From NCBI GenBank assembly GCA_035532475.1, contig DATKQY010000026.1, positions 1-60,787 of the forward strand: 60,787 nucleotides of DNA, in the 5' to 3' direction. The DNA is from DATKQY01 sp035532475 (GTDB lineage: Bacteria; Actinomycetota; Acidimicrobiia; Acidimicrobiales; Bog-793). The notes beneath the pieces are model-generated. The model searched no databases. It saw only the letters and a list, made by a program, of their open reading frames with translations, and had not been told where the DNA came from. Each line of letters starts with the position of its first letter. Within the stretch, counting starts at the first letter, position 1. Positions 23,102 to 31,365 of the stretch are shown here, piece by piece. The position numbers and the translations under genes were made by a program.

Positions 23102-24004
23102 TCAGGGCTCGCTCGGCTGCTTCGAGCTCGCGAGGGCGGCCTGCGCGGCGGCGACCTCCTCGCGCACGATGGCGATGTCGGCCTGGTGCGTCACGCCGAT
23201 GCAGCGGCTGTCGGTCTCGACGACGTGCACGCTGTCGTGCCGGCGCTCGACGAGGGAGCCGACGACGTCGGGCAGGAGCAGCTCGCGTCGGACCGCCGTC
23301 TCCGGGTCGAAGTGCGCCAGGGCGTCGACGAGGTGGTCGAGCAGGCGGGGGTGGAAACCCCACAGGTTCATCGAGACGCGCTGCAAACCGTCGAGGCGCC
23401 GGGTGACCGGCTTGTCCTTCGCGATCTCGCCGGGGGCGTTCCTCGGCAGCGGCGTCGCGTCGAACGAGCCGTCCTCGCGCAGGCGCACCGTGTGCTCGAC
23501 GATCCGGCGGAGCTCGCCCTCCTCGTCGACCTCGCACAGGCCCCGCGTGACGGCGGCGGCGGTGAGCACGGTGCGGAGCAGACGGTAGGCGACGAGCACG
23601 TGACGCCCGGCCACCGAGTCGTCGCCCGCCGCGTGCGTGCCGACCGAGAAGTGCTCGATCAGCATCCCGAGCGCCTGCTCGCCGTAGAGGTCGTCCGCGT
23701 TGGCGACGCCGAAGGGGCCGTGGAGCGCCGGACGGGCGGACAGCACCGCCTGGGCCGTCCCGGGAACCGGTGGCTGGCAGACCGTCGAGACCTGCAGCGT
23801 GGACGGCCATCGCCGCCGGACGTGGGCGAGGATCTCCTCGCGGATGTCCTCCCGGACGACGAGCACGATCCCGTCGTAGCCGGAGGCCTCGGCGGCGAGC
23901 GCCGTATAGTCCATGATGGCCTCGCCGTTCGGCCCGACGGGCGCGAGCTGTTTCAGGCCGCCGAACCTGCGGCCGTGGCCAGCGGCGAGGATGACCAGTT
24001 GCAC
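23102..24004 (-). CDS. Nucleotidyltransferase (NTP_transferase family)
   Basis: A 300-residue protein opening with MQLVILAAGHGRRFGGLKQL, the NTP-binding Gly-rich loop of sugar-1-phosphate nucleotidyltransferases, then GPNGEAIMDY, and VANADDLYG with metal-binding Asp. Such enzymes transfer a nucleotide to a sugar or polyol phosphate. The substrate is unknown and no sugar gene lies beside it. Start is GTG 24004, directly at the conserved beta-strand. Confidence 0.75.
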   Translation of the reverse strand: MQLVILAAGHGRRFGGLKQLAPVGPNGEAIMDYTALAAEASGYDGIVLVVREDIREEILAHVRRRWPSTLQVSTVCQPPVPGTAQAVLSARPALHGPFGVANADDLYGEQALGMLIEHFSVGTHAAGDDSVAGRHVLVAYRLLRTVLTAAAVTRGLCEVDEEGELRRIVEHTVRLREDGSFDATPLPRNAPGEIAKDKPVTRRLDGLQRVSMNLWGFHPRLLDHLVDALAHFDPETAVRRELLLPDVVGSLVERRHDSVHVVETDSRCIGVTHQADIAIVREEVAAAQAALASSKQPSEP

Positions 24005-24086
24005 GTGGGGAATCCTAGGTCAAAGCGCTGGTCGTACGTTGTGAGAGATACGTGTCCGGTGTTAGCAGACTGTTAGGGAGCGAGAC

Positions 24087-24515
24087 GTGACCGATCACGA
24101 CCAGGGGTCGTCAATCGACCAGGTCGACCATCTGGGGGACGGGCGCGACCACGACGGGCCGGAGGGCGCCGCTCGGGCGACCGGCGGACCGGGGGACCTC
24201 GACGCGGTCGAGCTGGAGCGGCGGCGCCAGGGCCTCGAACAGGTGATGGAGCTGATGCGCCCGGCCGTGCAGATGGACGGCGGTGATCTGGCCCTCGGGG
24301 AGGTCGACTACGCGGCAGGGATCGTCGAGGTCGAGCTGCAGGGGGCCTGCGGGTCCTGCGCCATCTCGTCGATGACCCTCCAGGGCGGCGTCGAGCGGCT
24401 CTTGAAGGAGCGCCTCGACTGGGTCACCGAGATCCGCGGCGGCGTCGACGAGTCGGTCGACCCCCTCGAGAGCGCGGCACTCGGGCGGGGCGGGTACGTG
24501 CCGCGCTACTACTGA
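24087..24515 (+). CDS. NifU-like C-terminal domain protein (Fe-S scaffold)
   Basis: A 142-residue protein. After a Gly/Asp-rich N-terminus of about 45 residues comes the NifU domain: VMELMRPAVQMDGGDLAL, then GACGSCAISSMTLQGGVERLL with the CxxC motif that holds a transient [4Fe-4S] cluster. It hands clusters to apo-proteins, useful where so many Fe-S enzymes are encoded. The start is GTG 24087 after GGGAGC. It is divergent from the nucleotidyltransferase gene. Confidence 0.85.
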   Translation: MTDHDQGSSIDQVDHLGDGRDHDGPEGAARATGGPGDLDAVELERRRQGLEQVMELMRPAVQMDGGDLALGEVDYAAGIVEVELQGACGSCAISSMTLQGGVERLLKERLDWVTEIRGGVDESVDPLESAALGRGGYVPRYY

Positions 24516-24565
24516 GCGTCCCGAGGGTCCGCGAGGTCTCCCTGGCCTCGCCCGAAGCCGAGACG

Positions 24566-24988
24566 TTGGTCGGCAACATGCTCGCCTACCTCGCGGACCT
24601 CTACGCAGACCTCGTGCCACGCCCCCTCGACGCCGGCGAGTTCGCCCCGCCGTCGGGGACGTTCCTGATCCTCGACGTGGACGGTGCCGCGGCGGCTTGC
24701 GGTGGGGTGCGCGCCTGCGAGGTCGCCGGGGCAGTCGGCGAGCTGAAGCGGCTGTGGGTCGAGCCCGAGCACCGCAACAAGGGCCTGGCGCGCGAGCTCC
24801 TCGCTTGTCTCGAGGCCCGGGCCGTCGAGCTCGGCTACGAGCGCCTCTATCTGGACACCGGCCCGCTGCAGGCGGCCGCGATGCGCCTGTACGAGTCGAG
24901 CGGCTACCGGAGCGTCCCGAACTACGGGCGCAACGCCGCGAGCACCTTCCTTCGCGCCTACGAGAAGGTGCTCAGCTCGCCCGCATGA
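24566..24988 (+). CDS. GNAT-family N-acetyltransferase
   Basis: A roughly 140-residue acetyltransferase with LKRLWVEPEHRNKGLARELL (acetyl-CoA pyrophosphate-binding loop, R/Q-x-x-G-x-A) and AMRLYESSGYRSV. The protein acceptor or small-molecule substrate cannot be told. The start is uncertain: the first in-frame codon is TTG 24566, the first ATG is 24578, and recognisable protein sequence (VREVSLASPEAE) extends further upstream without a standard start. It overlaps the 3' end of the convergent ChbG-like gene. Confidence 0.75.
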   Translation: MVGNMLAYLADLYADLVPRPLDAGEFAPPSGTFLILDVDGAAAACGGVRACEVAGAVGELKRLWVEPEHRNKGLARELLACLEARAVELGYERLYLDTGPLQAAAMRLYESSGYRSVPNYGRNAASTFLRAYEKVLSSPA

Positions 24989-25808
24989 GCGCGCGCAGCG
25001 CCCGGTAGCCGATGCGGGCCATCCCGAGCCGCCCGACGAGGGCCGCGAGCTCCCCGCCGCCAGCGACGAGGGCGTGGCCGGCGACGCGGGCGGGCCAGTC
25101 CGGCGTCGCGGCGCGCAGCTCCGCGGTGTCGAGCGCGGGTTGGAGGTGCAGCTCGGTGACGCCGGGGGGCAGCTCCTCGAGCAGCTCGCCGAGATCGCCC
25201 GAGGTGGCGATGAGCGGCTGGAGCCAGACCACGTGGTCGGGGGCGAGGACGCCCCGCTCGGCGGCGAGGTCCCGGAAGGGGAAGCCGACGCGGCGCTGCT
25301 CCTCGGCGCGGGGCAAGCGGAGCGGCAGGCGGAACTCCTCGGCGAGATCGAGGTACACGTCGAAGAACTCCGACTTCAGCTCGACCGAGCCGAGGTGGGC
25401 GTCGAGGTGGCTCACGTCGAAGCCCCAGTAGACGGCCCGCTCGATCTGGGCGCGCCACTCCCGCCGCACCTCGTCGAGGTCGGCGTGCTCCCAGACGTCG
25501 TCGACCGTGCGCGGGAAGCCGCCGTCGCCGTCGAGGAGCGAGGGTGCCTGGGTGATCGGGCCCCAGCGGTACAGGTCCAGCTCGGCGTTCAAGGTGAGGT
25601 GCACCCCGACGTCCTCGCCCCGGTACGCCGCGGCGGCGCCGCGCGCCCAGGGAGCGGGGACCATCAAGGAAGCGGAGGTGCCGACGCCGTCGCGAAGCGC
25701 CGAGTACACGGCCTCGTTGGCGGCGTAGGAGAAGCCGAGGTCGTCGCAGGTGACGACGAGCACCCGGTCGCTCGCGCCGAAGCCGAGCCGTTCGACGAGG
25801 CTGCTCAC
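24972..25808 (-). CDS. ChbG/YdjC-like carbohydrate deacetylase
   Basis: A 278-residue protein of the YdjC/ChbG family. It has VTCDDLGFS with metal-binding Asp pair, VGVHLTLNAE, and SHLDAHLGS with the metal-binding His residues, as in divalent-metal-dependent deacetylases of N-acetylated oligosaccharides. The start GTG 25808 is preferred; the open frame further upstream is Arg/Ser/Pro-rich and probably the purE shadow. It lies downstream of purE on the same strand. Confidence 0.8.
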   Translation of the reverse strand: MSSLVERLGFGASDRVLVVTCDDLGFSYAANEAVYSALRDGVGTSASLMVPAPWARGAAAAYRGEDVGVHLTLNAELDLYRWGPITQAPSLLDGDGGFPRTVDDVWEHADLDEVRREWRAQIERAVYWGFDVSHLDAHLGSVELKSEFFDVYLDLAEEFRLPLRLPRAEEQRRVGFPFRDLAAERGVLAPDHVVWLQPLIATSGDLGELLEELPPGVTELHLQPALDTAELRAATPDWPARVAGHALVAGGGELAALVGRLGMARIGYRALRALMRAS

Positions 25809-25848
25809 CGTCTCGACGGTAGCGGCTCGTCGAGCGGCTCGGCTTCGC

Positions 25849-26340
25849 TCAGCGCCCGAGGCGCTCCTGCAGGGCGGCGTCCTTGGCGCGCACCTCGGCG
25901 GCCATCCTCTCCTGGAAGGACCGGATCGCCCCGGTGAGGCGCTCGTCGCCGACACCGAGGATGCGGACCGCTAGGAGCCCGGCGTTCCGGGCGCCGTCGA
26001 CCGCGACGGTCGCCACCGGGATGCCGCGTGGCATCTGGGCGATCGAGAGCAGCGAGTCGAGCCCGTCGAGGTGCTTCAGCGCGATCGGCACCCCGATCAC
26101 CGGCAGCGGCGTCACCGCGGCGAGGACGCCGGGCAGGTGGGCGGCGCCGCCGGCGCCCGCGACGATCACCTGTACCCCGCGCTCGGCCGCGCCGCGGGCG
26201 TAGGCCACGGCGTCGTCGGGCGTCCGGTGCGCGGAGAGGACGCGCATCTCCCAGCCGACGCCGAACTCGTCGAGCGCCTCCGCCGCCTGGCGCATGACCG
26301 ACTCGTCGGAGTCGCTCCCCATCACGATCGCAACGCTCAT
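25849..26340 (-). CDS. purE: N5-carboxyaminoimidazole ribonucleotide mutase
   Basis: A 163-residue PurE, class I length. MGSDSDESVMRQA (phosphate-binding loop), LSAHRTPDDAVAYA with the catalytic His, AGAGGAAHLPGVLAA and GVPIALKHLDGLDSLLSIAQMP-type segments are all present. It rearranges N5-CAIR to 4-carboxy-5-aminoimidazole ribonucleotide in purine synthesis. Its start overlaps the PAP2 gene stop (ATGA). purK is not adjacent. Confidence 0.93.
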   Translation of the reverse strand: MSVAIVMGSDSDESVMRQAAEALDEFGVGWEMRVLSAHRTPDDAVAYARGAAERGVQVIVAGAGGAAHLPGVLAAVTPLPVIGVPIALKHLDGLDSLLSIAQMPRGIPVATVAVDGARNAGLLAVRILGVGDERLTGAIRSFQERMAAEVRAKDAALQERLGR

Positions 26341-26882
26341 CGTCTCCTCCTCCGGGGCTGGAGCGGGGCCACCCTCCGACCGATCTGCCCGAGCGCGAGC
26401 CCGACGACCACCCCGCCGACGACGTCGGAGGCGTGGTGGATCTTCACGTACACCCTCGACGCCGCCACGACGGCCGCGACGGCGAAGTACGCCGGCGCCA
26501 GCGGGTCGCCCTCCGCGAGCAGGGTCGCCCCGCAGAAGGCCGCGGTGGCGTGGCCCGAAGGGAAGCTCGACGAGAGGGGTTGGCGGAGGGGCAGGGGGTG
26601 CTCGGGCTGCTCGAGCGGGCGGTGCCGGCGGAAGAGGGACTTCAGCGCGACGTTGACGAGAACCGACTCGACGCCGGTGGCGACGATGGCGCGCGCCGCC
26701 GCCCGCTCGTTCGTCCGTCCGCCCCGGAGCGCGCGCAGCAGGGCGAAGACCACCCAGATGAGGCCGAAGTCCCCGAGCGCGGAGGCCGTGTAGAAGACAC
26801 GGTCGGCGAGGCGGTCGCCGCGGACCCCGGTGACGGCGTCGTCGACGCGGTTGTCGAAGCCTGCGACGAGTTCACGGAGCAC
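26337..26882 (-). CDS. PAP2-family membrane phosphatase
   Basis: A 181-residue protein with the three PAP2 signature blocks: KSLFRRHRP, SSFPSGHATA and SRVYVKIHHASDVVGG, the latter two containing catalytic His residues. Several hydrophobic helices place it in the membrane. It would dephosphorylate lipid phosphates such as undecaprenyl pyrophosphate or phosphatidate. It is 9 bases after the RecB-like gene and overlaps purE. Confidence 0.87.
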   Translation of the reverse strand: MLRELVAGFDNRVDDAVTGVRGDRLADRVFYTASALGDFGLIWVVFALLRALRGGRTNERAAARAIVATGVESVLVNVALKSLFRRHRPLEQPEHPLPLRQPLSSSFPSGHATAAFCGATLLAEGDPLAPAYFAVAAVVAASRVYVKIHHASDVVGGVVVGLALGQIGRRVAPLQPRRRRR

Positions 26883-26891
26883 GGGCGCAGG

Positions 26892-27689
26892 CTAATCGGC
26901 GCGCGCGAGGCGTTCGACACCGGCCTGGAACGCCGGGCACTGCACCTGGAACGAGCATGTCTTGCACAGCGGCGAGGGGTTCGGGCGGAAGTCCTCGGTC
27001 CGGCACGCCCGTTCGATCGCGGCCCACACGGCGAGTGCGCGCTGGCGGAGCCCACGCATCGTCTGGTCGGTCGGCGACTCGACGACGACCACCTGGTCGC
27101 GCAGGTACATGAGGCGCACCTCGCTCGGCCGGCGACCGAGCGCCTGCTCGCAGAGGAAGGCGTAGAACTGCACGCCGGCGAGGCGCGAGCGCGCCTGCTC
27201 GACGCGTGGGGATCGCCCGGTCTTGTAGTCCACCACGACGAAGTCGTCGCCCGGCAGATGGTCGAGCCGGTCGATGATCCCCCGCAGCTCGACGCCGTCG
27301 AGGTTCACCCTGAGGTCGAGCTCGAGGCCGACCGGCCGCACGCTCGAGGGGTCCTCGAGGGTGAAGTACCGGTCGAGGAGCCCCCGGGCCTCGAGGAGGA
27401 AGGACTGGCGGGCGGCGTCGTCGAGCTCCAGCGAGGCGACGTCGTCGCCGACCTCCATCTCCCTCCACGCCTCGTCGAGCGCGCTCGCGCCGCGCTCGCG
27501 GGTCCGCCTCGATGCGGGCCCGTCGGAGAAGAGCAGCTGGAGCGCCCGGTGCAGGAGCGTCCCGCGCACCTGCTGGGGCGAGGGCGGTTCGGGGAGACGG
27601 TCGATGTAGGAGTAGCGGAACGCCAGCGGGCAGCTGACGAACTTGCCGATCTTCGACGGCGTCAGGGTCTCCGGCAGCGGGACGCTCAT
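26892..27689 (-). CDS. RecB-like PD-(D/E)XK nuclease with Fe-S cluster motif
   Basis: A 265-residue nuclease of the PDDEXK_1/RecB family. Motifs: TPSKIGKFVSCPLAFRYSY (first Cys), GTLLHRALQ (His), IIDRLD, VVVDYKTGRSP (catalytic D..K), QFYAFL, and a C-terminal CKTC...QCPAF trio of Cys. One upstream Cys plus three near the end is the AddB/Cas4-type [4Fe-4S] arrangement. Actinobacteria carry such stand-alone proteins of unknown repair role. No cas genes or repeats are nearby, so Cas4 is unlikely. Confidence 0.85.
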   Translation of the reverse strand: MSVPLPETLTPSKIGKFVSCPLAFRYSYIDRLPEPPSPQQVRGTLLHRALQLLFSDGPASRRTRERGASALDEAWREMEVGDDVASLELDDAARQSFLLEARGLLDRYFTLEDPSSVRPVGLELDLRVNLDGVELRGIIDRLDHLPGDDFVVVDYKTGRSPRVEQARSRLAGVQFYAFLCEQALGRRPSEVRLMYLRDQVVVVESPTDQTMRGLRQRALAVWAAIERACRTEDFRPNPSPLCKTCSFQVQCPAFQAGVERLARAD

Positions 27690-27707
27690 AGGGACATCGG
27701 CGAAAGG

Positions 27708-28547
27708 CTACGTCGCGGCACGTTCGACCACCCGGATGATCGAGCGTGCGACGGCGCCGGGGTCCTCGAGCGGCCCGAGATGACCGAGGCCCTCGAGGGC
27801 GGCGAGGCGCACGTCGGGCAGGCCCTCGGCGAGCAGGGGGAGGCAGGCGGCGCCGAAGAACCCGCTCGTCGTGCCGTAGGCGACCGTGACGGGGCAGGTC
27901 ACCTCGGCGAGGCGGAGCCCCGCGTCGCTGCGCGTGCTCGCCTCGTAGATCAGTGCCTCGTACTCGGGCAGGCAGCGCAGACGCACGCCACCGTCGACCT
28001 GTTCGAAGCCGTGCTCGACGTAGGCCTCGAGCGCGAGAGGTGCGAGCACGCCAAGGGGTGAGTCGCGGTATCGCTCGAGGGCCGCCTCGCCCGAGTCGAA
28101 GTCGGCGCGCCGTCGGCGGGCGGCGCCGACATGCTCGGCGATGCGGTCGGGGTCGAAGACGCCGGGGTCGAACACGATCGGCTCGTAGCAGTACAGGGCG
28201 GCGAAGGTGCCGGGATACTGCGCCTCGGCGAGGAGCAGCGCGGCGCCTCCGCAGGAGTGGCCGATCCCGACCGGGCGCTCGAGCCCGAGGCCGCGGACGG
28301 CCGCGACGACGTCGTCGCGAAAGCCGTTCCAGTCGAAGTCGAGGTGTGGCGGTGCCCCGGAGGCGCCGTGGCCGCGCAGGTCCGGGGCGTAGCTGCGGAA
28401 GGCTCCCGCCAGCTCGCCGGCGAGCAGCTGGTAGCAGCGCCCGTGGAAGCTCGTGGCGTGGGCGACGAGCGCCGGCTCGCCGTGTCCCCCGAGGTCGTGG
28501 ATCGCGATCTCGACGCCGTCGCCGGCGAGCACGCGGGTGTCGTCCAT
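27708..28547 (-). CDS. Alpha/beta hydrolase
   Basis: A 279-residue alpha/beta-hydrolase. HATSFHGRCY (oxyanion region), APDLRGHGASG, the nucleophile elbow GIGHSCGGAALL with Ser, and a late GLGHLGPLEDP with the catalytic His are visible. Substrate is unknown; lactone or ester hydrolysis is generic for the family. It lies 18 bases upstream of the nuclease gene on the same strand. Confidence 0.85.
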   Translation of the reverse strand: MDDTRVLAGDGVEIAIHDLGGHGEPALVAHATSFHGRCYQLLAGELAGAFRSYAPDLRGHGASGAPPHLDFDWNGFRDDVVAAVRGLGLERPVGIGHSCGGAALLLAEAQYPGTFAALYCYEPIVFDPGVFDPDRIAEHVGAARRRRADFDSGEAALERYRDSPLGVLAPLALEAYVEHGFEQVDGGVRLRCLPEYEALIYEASTRSDAGLRLAEVTCPVTVAYGTTSGFFGAACLPLLAEGLPDVRLAALEGLGHLGPLEDPGAVARSIIRVVERAAT

Positions 28548-28719
28548 GGGGCGAGGCTACCGCCGGCCGTCCGGCGGTCCCTGCCCGGGCCAGGCGCGTT
28601 GCGCGGCGCGACCCGCGCGGGCCGCCTGCGGGCGCCGATGGCAAAGTTTTGGTGAAATCTCCCCGCTGACGTGGTTGAACGCACGCGCAGAACGGCGCGA
28701 TCGGCTACAACAGTGTCCC

Positions 28720-29373
28720 GTGGAATCCTTCCTGCAACACTCTGGCTACCTCGCGCTGGTGGTCCTCGCGTTCGCCGAGGCCTGCTGCATCCCGTTCCCG
28801 TCCGAGATCACCTTCGGCTTCGCCGGGTTCCTGTCCGCGTCCGGCTCGCTCGGTACCTCGGGTCACCACCTGAACCTGGTCGCGGTGATCGTGCTCGGGA
28901 CGGTCGCCGAGGTCGCCGGCTCCTTCGTCTCCTACGGCATCGGCAGGGTGGGCGGGCGCCCGCTCGTCGAGCGGGTCGGTCGCTACGTGCTGCTCACCAC
29001 CGCCGACCTGGACCGTGCGGAGCGCTGGTTCGACGGCCGGGGCGAGTTCTCCGTCCTGGTCGGCCGCGCCATGCCGCTGATCCGCTCGTTCGTGTCCGTC
29101 GTCGCCGGGGTGGCCGAGATGTCGCCGCTCCGCTTCGGGGTGTTCAGCCTGATCGGCACCGCCATCTACACGGCCGCGGTGGCCTCCGCCGGCTACGCCC
29201 TGAACGGGGCGTGGCACAGCCTCGTGCACGGGTTCTCGCTCGCGGGCTACGTGCTGGCGGCGCTCGTCGTCGTCACCGTCGCCGCGTTCATCGCACACCG
29301 TTGGAGCAGCCTGCGCAAGCAGGGCCCTCGACCAGAGGTGTCCCGCCCGGGGCCATCGGGCCAGCCCGACTGA
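28720..29373 (+). CDS. DedA-family membrane protein
   Basis: A 217-residue inner-membrane protein of the DedA/SNARE-associated family. Typical segments are FAEACCIPFPSEI, FAGFLSASGSLG, EVAGSFVSYGIGRVGG, RYVLLTTADLDRAERWFDGRG, FSVLVGRAMPLIRSFVSVVAGVAEM and YALNGAW. DedA proteins are linked to lipid (undecaprenyl phosphate) flipping and membrane homeostasis. The frame is open upstream, but GTG 28720 gives the standard N-terminus (VESFLQHSGY). The ribosome site is weak. Confidence 0.88.
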   Translation: MESFLQHSGYLALVVLAFAEACCIPFPSEITFGFAGFLSASGSLGTSGHHLNLVAVIVLGTVAEVAGSFVSYGIGRVGGRPLVERVGRYVLLTTADLDRAERWFDGRGEFSVLVGRAMPLIRSFVSVVAGVAEMSPLRFGVFSLIGTAIYTAAVASAGYALNGAWHSLVHGFSLAGYVLAALVVVTVAAFIAHRWSSLRKQGPRPEVSRPGPSGQPD

Positions 29374-29454
29374 GGCCGACGGGCCCCCGCAGCGGTCGCC
29401 GGCTCGAGGCCGTGAGCGCCACGCCGTGCGTCCGCGCTCCGTGACGGCCAGAGC

Positions 29455-30546
29455 TCAGCGAGGAGCGAGCGGGACCCGCCAGCTGAGCTCGGTCGTGCCT
29501 CCGACGCGCGTGCGGATCCCGCACGAGCCGTCCAGCGCCTCGGCGCGCACCACCATGCCGGCGAGCCAGTCGTCGTCCGCCGCGCTCGCGGACCGGTCGG
29601 CGCCGCGGCGCCGGGCTGCCGGGCCGCCCGGCTCGGCGCCGTCACCGAGCTCGGCGGCGGCGACTCGGAGCACGAGCTCGCGTGCGCGCGGCTCGCCCGA
29701 TGCCTCGACCTCCACCGACACCGAGGTCGCGCCCCGCCGCGCCAGCTCGCCGAGCGCCTCGCGAAGGGAGAGGATCAGCCCGGCGACGACGGGCTCGTCG
29801 AGGGCGCGGTCGACCGGCCCGACGAAGCGGACCGTCGGCTCGATGCTGAGCAGCTCGGCCGACCACCGGATGACGTCGAGGAGGCGCGCCCCGAGCCGCT
29901 GGCGCCCGCGGACCGCGGGCTCGAGGGCGAAGATGGCCGCGCGGACCTGCTGGATCGTCTCGTCGAGGTCGTCGATCGCCCGGCGCACCCGTGCCGAGGT
30001 CACCTCCGGGTCCTCCTTCAACGCACTCTGCAGCGAGAGCCCGATCGCGAAGAGCCGCTGGAGGACCGTGTCGTGGAGATCGTGGGCGATGCGCACCCGC
30101 TCGGCCGCGACGCCGAGGTCGACGACCTGGGCGTGGAGCCGGGCGTTGTCGACCGCGCCGCCGGCGCTCATCGCGAACGCCTCGGCGATCCCGACGTCCT
30201 CGGCGCTGAGGCGGGCGCCGTCGTCCCTGCCGGCGAGGTAGAGGTACGCGTAGACCTGGTCGCGGATCCGGATCGGGACCCGCAGGTCGTAGCCGGGGGC
30301 CTCGCTCGTCGCGTGCCCGGCACCGCGCGCGCTCGGCGCGCGGTGCTTCGTGTGGACGAGGGGGGTGGGGTCGCGCCCGTCGTTGCCGACGACGGCGAGC
30401 GTCGCTTCCCGGGCGCCGACGAGGCTGCAGGCCTGCGTGACGATGGCACGGTGCACCGCCTCGACGGTCAGCTCGGACTCGAGCGCGACGATCGCATGCA
30501 AGAGGTCGTGCAGCCGCTCGGGGTCCGTCACCTGCGCGTGCTGCAT
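29455..30546 (-). CDS. GAF-domain histidine-kinase-like protein (NarL/DevS type) with degenerate ATPase domain
   Basis: A 363-residue protein. Residues ~10-160 form a GAF-like sensor, and residues ~165-240 a HisKA_3 helix pair with the phospho-acceptor motif ERVRIAHDLHDTVLQRL. The C-terminal part should be HATPase_c, but the N box is weak (SLREALGELA) and no DxGxG motif is visible; a Gly/Ala/Arg-rich stretch replaces it. It may be a kinase that has lost ATP binding, or an adaptor. Start is ATG 30546. It lies 139 bases downstream of the response regulator on the same strand. Confidence 0.72.
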   Translation of the reverse strand: MQHAQVTDPERLHDLLHAIVALESELTVEAVHRAIVTQACSLVGAREATLAVVGNDGRDPTPLVHTKHRAPSARGAGHATSEAPGYDLRVPIRIRDQVYAYLYLAGRDDGARLSAEDVGIAEAFAMSAGGAVDNARLHAQVVDLGVAAERVRIAHDLHDTVLQRLFAIGLSLQSALKEDPEVTSARVRRAIDDLDETIQQVRAAIFALEPAVRGRQRLGARLLDVIRWSAELLSIEPTVRFVGPVDRALDEPVVAGLILSLREALGELARRGATSVSVEVEASGEPRARELVLRVAAAELGDGAEPGGPAARRRGADRSASAADDDWLAGMVVRAEALDGSCGIRTRVGGTTELSWRVPLAPR

Positions 30547-30685
30547 ATCCGCATGGTGGCAGCGGCCCGGGCGCGACGTCAGGGGCATTCGGCAGGAACA
30601 TCGGTCGGAAGGTCCCCTCGGCCGGCACAGTCCGTTCGGACCGGAGGGCTCCGAGCGCCGCCGTCGCCCGTGCGCGACGGAGTGC

Positions 30686-31363
30686 TCAGGGGGTGAGCAG
30701 GCGGTAGCCGACGCCCCGCACCGTCTTGATGAGCGGCTCCTCGCCGGGGAAGTTGAGCTTCTTGCGCAGGTAGCCGACATAGACGTCGACGACGTTGTTG
30801 CCCGGGTCGAAGCCGTACTCCCACACCTCGTTCAGGATCCTGGCGCGCGAGAGCACGTGGGTCGGGTGTCGCATGAGCAGCTCCAGCAGCGACCATTCGC
30901 GAGGCGCCAGGTCGATGCGGCGACCCTCGCGCCAGGCGATCTTGGTGAGGAGGTCAAGGCGGAGATCGCCGACGACGAGCTCGGTCGACGCCCGCTGCCC
31001 CGCCGTGCGCAGCGTGGCGCGGATCCGGGCGAGGAGCTCGGCGAAGGAGAAGGGCTTGGTGAGGTAGTCGTTGGCGCCGAGCTCGAGGCCGCGGACCTTG
31101 TCGGCGACCTCGGCACGGGCCGTGAGGATGATCACCGGGAGGGCGGCGTCCCGCTGGCGCAGCCAGCGGAGGACGTCCTCGCCCGAGGTCCCCGGCAGCC
31201 CGAGGTCGAGCAGGACGAGGTCGAGCCCCTCGCCGCCCGGCGAGAGGAGGCGGACCGCCTCGAGCCCGTCCGGCGCCACGGCGGTCGCATAGCCCTCGGC
31301 CCGGAGACCCTTCACGATGAAGGACGCGATCCGGTCGTCGTCCTCCACCACCAGGATCCGCAC
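30686..31363 (-). CDS. OmpR/PhoB-family response regulator
   Basis: A 225-residue regulator. Receiver domain: VVEDDDR (acidic pocket), LVLLDLGLPG with the phospho-accepting Asp, ILTARAE (Thr) and DYLTKPFSF (Lys). The C-terminal winged helix reads LAPREWSLLELLMRHPTHVLSR, then NVVDVYVGYLRKKL and TVRGVGYRL. It starts 2 bases after the kinase stop, so the pair is coupled. As the regulatory end of the long minus-strand operon it probably controls the redox genes upstream of it. Confidence 0.92.
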   Translation of the reverse strand: MRILVVEDDDRIASFIVKGLRAEGYATAVAPDGLEAVRLLSPGGEGLDLVLLDLGLPGTSGEDVLRWLRQRDAALPVIILTARAEVADKVRGLELGANDYLTKPFSFAELLARIRATLRTAGQRASTELVVGDLRLDLLTKIAWREGRRIDLAPREWSLLELLMRHPTHVLSRARILNEVWEYGFDPGNNVVDVYVGYLRKKLNFPGEEPLIKTVRGVGYRLLTP

Positions 31364-31365
31364 CC

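Noticed and set aside
26892..27689. Cas4
   Set aside because: The nuclease has a Cas4-like Cys arrangement, but no other cas genes or repeats exist here, and stand-alone RecB-like proteins are common in actinobacteria.
26433..28061. 542-codon plus-strand frame opposite the PAP2, nuclease and hydrolase genes
   Set aside because: Antisense of three recognised genes in separate reading frames; protein has no motif.
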